Below are positions 59,058 to 64,000 of a DNA stretch of 64,000 nucleotides, one piece after another. Under the pieces are notes generated by a model. It worked only from the letters and a program-made list of their open reading frames with translations, ran no database searches and had not been told where the DNA came from. Source of the DNA: Basidiobolus meristosporus CBS 931.73 (lineage: Eukaryota; Basidiobolomycota; Basidiobolomycetes; Basidiobolales; Basidiobolaceae). Position 1 is the stretch's first letter, and the number at the start of each line of letters is the position of its first letter. The position numbers and the translations under genes are program-made. Location of the stretch: contig MCFE01000393.1 in the NCBI GenBank assembly GCA_002104905.1, forward strand, positions 1 to 64,000, in the 5' to 3' direction.

Positions 59058-60345
59058 CATATTCCTTCTCCCTGCTGGATTCTAGTCACCTTTATGGGAG
59101 CACTCTGTCTCTTGTTTGTGTGACTTCAATATTGGATGGTGAAGAAACTGGCTTACAATATAGAGAAACTTGGCATACTTTGGTAAGGCTATCTTAATAA
59201 ATACTAGCTGCTTGATGCACCTAGCCCAACTTTGCATTACTTAGGGTAAGTAGATACTCTGTAACACCTTGTCAGTTCTTTCAAATTTCTCTGATATCTT
59301 GAAAGGCTCATTTAGCTTGAAATGTGCCATGTGCAACTTGGTCATCAATATAGGGATAATGTTGAAAAGCAAGTGCATTACTCCCAGTGGAAAGCTTTTA
59401 CTCCTACAGATACCCACTACCTGAGGTATCCCAGGTTTTGGATTAATTCTGTATTCTGGCCAATGGCTTATAGCTAGCTAACTTTGCTGCAATTCCATGC
59501 TGACTTATGTATATTCTTGCTGTGCAAAGATGATGTTCTCAATGTTGGTATTGGTATAATAAAATGTTTGCAATCTATGGAGTAAATTCCCTGGATCTCA
59601 CACATTTCACAGCAAAACCATTTATTGTGCCCAGAAAAGCCAGCAATTTTAGTGATGGCTGGGATATCACCAACTCAGTTAAAGATAGGCACTTTGATAT
59701 GATGGCCATTTGGTAGTATCCTGCTGGAAAGCATATAAAAGTCATCAAGCAACAGATACAGGTAGCTATGAATGTTAGACATTGATTTAGCCCCAGATAC
59801 CAGTGAGACTACAATCAGATTTCTGGTCTGATACTATAAGATAGGTGCAGATTCTGCTTGATGAGAAACAGTGGCCAGAAGGATATGCTGGTAGAGTACT
59901 TGTTAAATGAGAATCCATCACATGCCAAGGCAAAGGCATGGTCATACATACCTTCATAGTAGCCCTTGCTTCTTGGTTGTTTGCAATGTTAGCCATTAAA
60001 TATATCACAAACATTTGCTCTTGATTAATACTAGGTGCAGTACTTTTTTTTCTCAGAAGTAATAATAAATGCTCAAAGCCCTCATTGCTTATATTGGCGG
60101 AAACCTGCCACTTCTCTAGCCACAATATTACATTGTTCACCAGTAGATGTACTACTGGGCTCACTTGGCTCCATAATGTATCCTTGGACTTTTTTTCTAT
60201 GGGTGTTGCCTCAATGCAGATAGAGATTTGGCCAGACTCATGCAGGGTACCGTTGTTAGGGTGGATAGGCTCACAATCCATCAGGGAGCCTTCTTCTTCA
60301 GTGCTATCTCTTTGTGTGTTGTATTCATTTGCTCTTCAACATAAC
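59058..60345 (-). mobile_element. N-terminal and core part of a Plavaka-type transposon, right of the copia insertion
   Basis: Minus-strand fragments run: MDCEPIHPNNGTLHES, then ICIEATPIEKKSKDTLW (a family N-terminal motif), VHLLVNNVILWLEKWQVS and FEHLLLLL (60281-60060); the core around 59800-60000; and near 59600 the ligand stretch GFSGHNKWFCCEMCEIQGIY. The layout matches 5000-6130. Frames are broken. It ends at the copia LTR, and the matching C-terminal module lies beyond at 51471 and below. Confidence 0.7.
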
Positions 60346-60394
60346 TCTAAAAAAAATGACTAAGTGATACCTGGGGTATTTCATGCTAAATGAG

Positions 60395-61070
60395 CTCATT
60401 GAAATATCTGAAGAATTTGAAATAATTGGCAAGATATTACCAAGTATCTACTAATTAATGAACATTATAGAAGCTCCAATCAATATTCATATACATATGC
60501 AACAATATAAATGTAAGGACAGAGCTCTAATGGCCTCATTGTGGCTCTCTGCTTGATTATAATGACAGTACCACAGTCTACAGCTAGCCCTGTATAATGC
60601 TACCATACAAATTTGGTAAATGGAGTTTCCTGTTATTACCTCCCCATGGGCCAAGCTCATGCTCTACTGTAGAATCACCCCTTGTTAATTGCTTACCCAC
60701 TACTACCTTGGGTATTCCACATATAGTTGGAATCAAAGAAAATTATTGCCCCCTGCTTACTAACCTCTGCATATGAACACACCCACTGCAGTATACACAC
60801 TTGTATCACTGCAACTTTATGTATTTCAGTGTGATACTTGCAAAGCTGCCATACACCTTGTATTGTTGATAGCATATGTAAATTACAAACACTAGCTTGG
60901 TTGGCACCACTTTTGCCATGAATACCTCCTGAATATCTGGCAAGGACTTTTTGGTACTTGGCCAATAGACTTGTTCCATTATACCATGCCAGGGCATAAG
61001 GTGCAATTTGAGGTTGTTAAGAACTAGGTGCAATGCTGTGGCTAACAGTTGGTAGGATTGCTCTTGGACA
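60395..61070 (-). mobile_element. Another Plavaka-type C-terminal fragment
   Basis: It holds a short core piece (60395-60520, similar to 4740-4830) followed by the same C-terminal module as 51100-51440. The longest frame is 60693-60965: MAKYQKVLARYSGGIHGKSG, ending NYMWNTQGSSG. It is truncated on both sides. Confidence 0.5.
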
Positions 61071-62664
61071 GGTTTGCACTATGTGGGATGATTTTGCACA
61101 CTATGACACAGTTTGACTCAATAAGGTTGGTATGGATGATTGTGCCAACTTGTAATGTTTGCACCATGTGTGCAATTGGATACCACTATTATAATAGATA
61201 AAATCTGGTATTTGAATCAGTTTCTTCAAGATTACTCAAAATTAATGTGCATCACACTATAGAATACATTGATACTTACCATCTTGATTACCATCACTAC
61301 AATTGGACAGTATCTCAGTAGTTGATTGATCTAAAGGTATCCTGAATCTGTGAGCCCCCATATGGCTTATTGACCAATACACAAGCTACTTAGTTTGCCA
61401 TCAAATATTCCATTTTGCCCATTGAGCAGGTCAATCCCTGAACTTAGGGACTGGACAAGGTTGTGTAGCTATTACTTTACTGGTTAGGTTGGTGCAAAAC
61501 AGATCAGATAGCTGCACTGGTTTTGCAGATGATCTATTGGTATTTAAGGTGTATATTTATAAGGTTTTGCCACAAATGCAAGACTTCCCTGAAACTACTT
61601 ATATTAAAGATTTAGCAATCACTGGTTTGCAAATGGCTTTTTTAGATTGCAAAAAAATGCATTACTTGGATCATGACAAATGATAGCAACTCAATGCAAT
61701 CACATTAACTTCTCCTAGGTTTTTTCTTACAGGTTTCACTACAGAAGCAATTGGTAGTGTTTCACTTTGCATACCTAAAGCACTTCCTTGTTGACTATCA
61801 TCTTGGCTACTTGTGTACTTGTAGACAATATTATGCTTCCTGGTTGATAATTGCACTGCTGAAGCTTAGCTGTACTGAATAGCTCCAGATGGTGGTACAG
61901 AACCAGCCTGAAGTGCCATGCACTGACACATTCTTTTACTTACTAAAGTCTCCTGATATTGAGGTACTTTGAGTGGGCCTTCATTGGTCAGTTCTCCAGA
62001 AGTTACTCACTGATGGTAAGGTTTAAGAAAACATGCAGGTGCAACAAGAGAGAATTATGAGGCAATTAGGTAGAGTGGCTGATAGGATAGTTGCAAGGGC
62101 CCAGAGAAATTAGGCAATGGTCTAGAAACAGGATGAGTGGCTAATGGATGTAGTGCAATCAATATAATAGGTACAGAATGCAGCATCTTTACTGCAAAGA
62201 AGGTACTCAAGTAGCTCAATGTTGCAGCCAAGAACTGAGTCATTTCCCAGTGTAGCTGCTGAGGCACACTGTACAGTCTTGAAGCATAACAGCAGTGCCC
62301 AAGGATAAAGCCTACAAAAAAATGTATCACATCAGGGGTGGAGAGACTGTGGTGCTTATATTCAAGCCAACAAATCAAAGGACATTGAAGATCCATGAAA
62401 CCATTGAGTGTAAGGATGAAGAGTGTCCTAATATGCAAGAGGCCTTTAGAGGTCTAGTAGGGTTCATCTTACAACCAGCTTTCCATGGTATTATCAGGAA
62501 CTGAAGGTCAAGCAGAATGCACTTGACCTGTTGCATTAGCATTATCCCAGATTCAAGCAAGCAAACAGTCTATGGGTCAGCATTGGAATGCTAATAATAT
62601 GTCTCAACAATAGCAGAAACTATCAAAGACAGAAGAACAAGTGTGCCATGGCCAAAAACCAGAG
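61071..62664. other. Repeat-derived AT-rich region, possible Ty3/gypsy RT remnant
   Basis: A minus-strand tract at about 61300-61400 reads VLVNKPYGGSQIQDTFRSIN, which resembles the reverse transcriptase start (V-K-K-x-x-G-x-x-R-x-x-x-D-Y-R-x-L-N) of Ty3/gypsy elements. Nothing else supports a full element. Open frames at 62055-62504 have no recognisable domain. Confidence 0.3.
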
Positions 62665-62666
62665 GC

Positions 62667-63250
62667 TTCCTCAAGAGCTTGTCAAAAGCAGGGCTGAAAG
62701 CCCCAAACAAGCAATAAAGTAACACCAGGTAGTCAGAAGAGTGCTAGTAAGGCACAGGCATTTCAAAACAGATGCATCAGTACAGTATTTGTTAAGGAGC
62801 AAACATAGCTCAATGTAAGAAGCATTGAGGCATGGTAGCAGTTGAGGACTTGCAAGTGATAAAGCCCGCAGCTTTCCCAGGAGCCCATCACCAGTAGGGC
62901 TGGAAGCTCCAAACAAGCAGCAAAGAAATGGTTGGCAGTCAGATGAGTGCCAGTAAGAGACACAGGCAGAAACACATGCATTGGTACAACATATATCAAG
63001 GAAAAAACAGAGTTCAATATAATAAGCACTCAATCAGAGTAGCAGTCAAGGACTTCACAGCAATAAAAGCCTATGGCCTTCTTGGGAGCCCATTACAAGC
63101 AAGGCTGGAAGTTCCAAACAAGTGAAAAGGAATTGTCAGGTTGCCAGGATAGTGCCAGCAAGGGACAAGCAGGCAAAAACACATCCACCAGTGCAGCATT
63201 CATAAAGGAGAAAACAAAGTGTAATGCTAGAAGCACTTGGTCACAATAGT
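62667..63250. repeat. Three imperfect ~200-bp tandem units
   Basis: The motif GGGCTGAAAGCCCCAAACAA G near 62690 recurs near 62898 and 63100 (GGGCTGGAAGCTCCAAACAA and AGGCTGGAAGTTCCAAACAA). Each is followed at a similar distance by GCCAGTAAG-like, CAGGCA and AGCACT blocks. Spacing is about 201-206 bp. The units are clearly diverged. Confidence 0.75.
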
Positions 63251-64000
63251 AGTCCCTATCAAAAGTAAATTGGTCCTGCATGTGCATCCATTCTGGATCA
63301 GCTGTTGGCAATGATTCTGTTATAATGCTAGCAGCTTGAAATTTATGACTCCCCGTAAAATCTTATAATGTGATTGTATTGGTGTTTTGCAGATTTTACT
63401 GCCAAATAAAATAATAAACTTGACAGTACTTTAGTGGTCCTTCAGGAAAAATTGCAAGGTATTGTACAGTCTTGATGTGCTTTTCATTTATTCAAGTGGA
63501 CCTAGCCCGCCAATATATTCAATTTCCTTATACAGCTATAAACTTAGTGCTGTTCTGAGGGCCTCATTGCTAATCTCTGCTGCCATCATAACGGCTGCCT
63601 ACAGATAGTTCTGTATAATGCAACTGCACCAATTTACCAAAAGGCATTTTCTTTTCCTACCTCCCCTTGTGCTATTCCTATGTTTTGCTGCAGAATCACC
63701 CCTCTTTGACCACTACTTTCTTGGGTATTTCACATACAGCTTGAGTCAAAAAAAACTATGGCCTCCTGCTCACTAACCTCTACATATGTGCACACCTGCT
63801 GCAATTGACACACTTTCCCTAAGAAAAAAAACTGAGAAAAGGCCAGCAAAAAACCATGATAGTATCAGCTAAATCCAAGTTACTCAAAATTGCCAACTCT
63901 AAATATCTCTGTTCTGAGCTGATGGGTAGGCAAGCAAACAAGTTCTCCAGGATGAGACTAGGCAAACTAGCATTCATACCAAATTTGGTATTTAGCTGCC
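63251..64000 (-). mobile_element. Plavaka-type C-terminal fragment running to the window edge
   Basis: It repeats 50730-51290 (TTGGTCCTGCA-GTG, TCAGTAGTGG-like, TCATTGC-A-CTCTG, TTGGGTATT-CACATA and CTGCAATTGACACAC). It is heavily mutated. It continues with unassigned AT-rich sequence after about 63820. Confidence 0.5.

Noticed and set aside
61489-61680. FADD-type reverse transcriptase box (TGFADDLLVF)
   Set aside because: No other reverse transcriptase motif lies in the same frame and strand; probably chance, or too decayed to call.

Overview
This 64 kb window is nuclear DNA of a fungus. The genes carry several short spliceosomal introns (mostly 50-80 bp, GT..AG, CTAAC-like branch sites). 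The gene set is fungal: Mediator Med6, a cap-binding protein, a two-finger iron-type GATA factor, an NADPH oxidase, CBM19 chitin-binding modules, a Tdt/Ssu1-type transporter and Rtc3. TTAGGG-like repeats occur. The sequence alone does not fix the phylum.

Layout. (1) Bases 1-9.5 kb are AT-rich, CpG-poor transposon debris: copia LTR fragments, a decayed Tnp2/Plavaka-type DNA transposon and a truncated copia element. They surround one intact gene, a GNAT/SCP2-type acetyltransferase, and its decayed tandem partner. (2) About 9.6-49 kb is a CpG-normal gene island. In order it holds: an Rtc3/SBDS-N protein; a giant secreted Ser/Thr-rich CBM19 protein with a 1.25-1.29 kb internal duplication; a Tdt/Ssu1-like transporter with a one-base frame break; an unrecognised basic protein; the cap-binding protein Cbp20; Med6; an Sre1/Fep1-like GATA factor; a SulP permease without a STAS domain; a Nox; pICln; two small TATA-driven orphan genes; Ist1; a steroid 5-alpha-reductase-family enzyme; interstitial telomere-like repeats; a frame-broken WW-domain protein; a mini RING-like protein; a nucleotidyltransferase; a mitochondrial carrier; a 7-TM orphan; PRMT3; and a secreted cysteine-containing protein. 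(3) About 49-64 kb is again repeat-dense. A Plavaka-type element is split by a copia element with 346- and 350-bp LTRs. The copia element is itself interrupted by two solo LTRs of a second family, and one of those is interrupted by a solo LTR of a third family. Further Plavaka fragments and a ~200-bp tandem repeat lie to its right.

The genes are ordinary scattered eukaryotic loci, not an operon. Several pairs are divergent (Cbp20 and the basic protein; Nox and pICln; nucleotidyltransferase and carrier) or convergent (SulP and Nox; Ist1 and the reductase). Exon structures were rebuilt by hand from splice signals and reading frame. For most genes the summed exon length is a multiple of three and the product matches its family to the last residues. 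Genes whose frames could not be joined are flagged. I found no convincing new multi-gene system. The most notable items are the nested transposon stack, the sharp CpG contrast between island and flanks, the giant CBM19 protein with its recent internal duplication, the STAS-less SulP protein, and the 11-nt last exon of the Nox gene.
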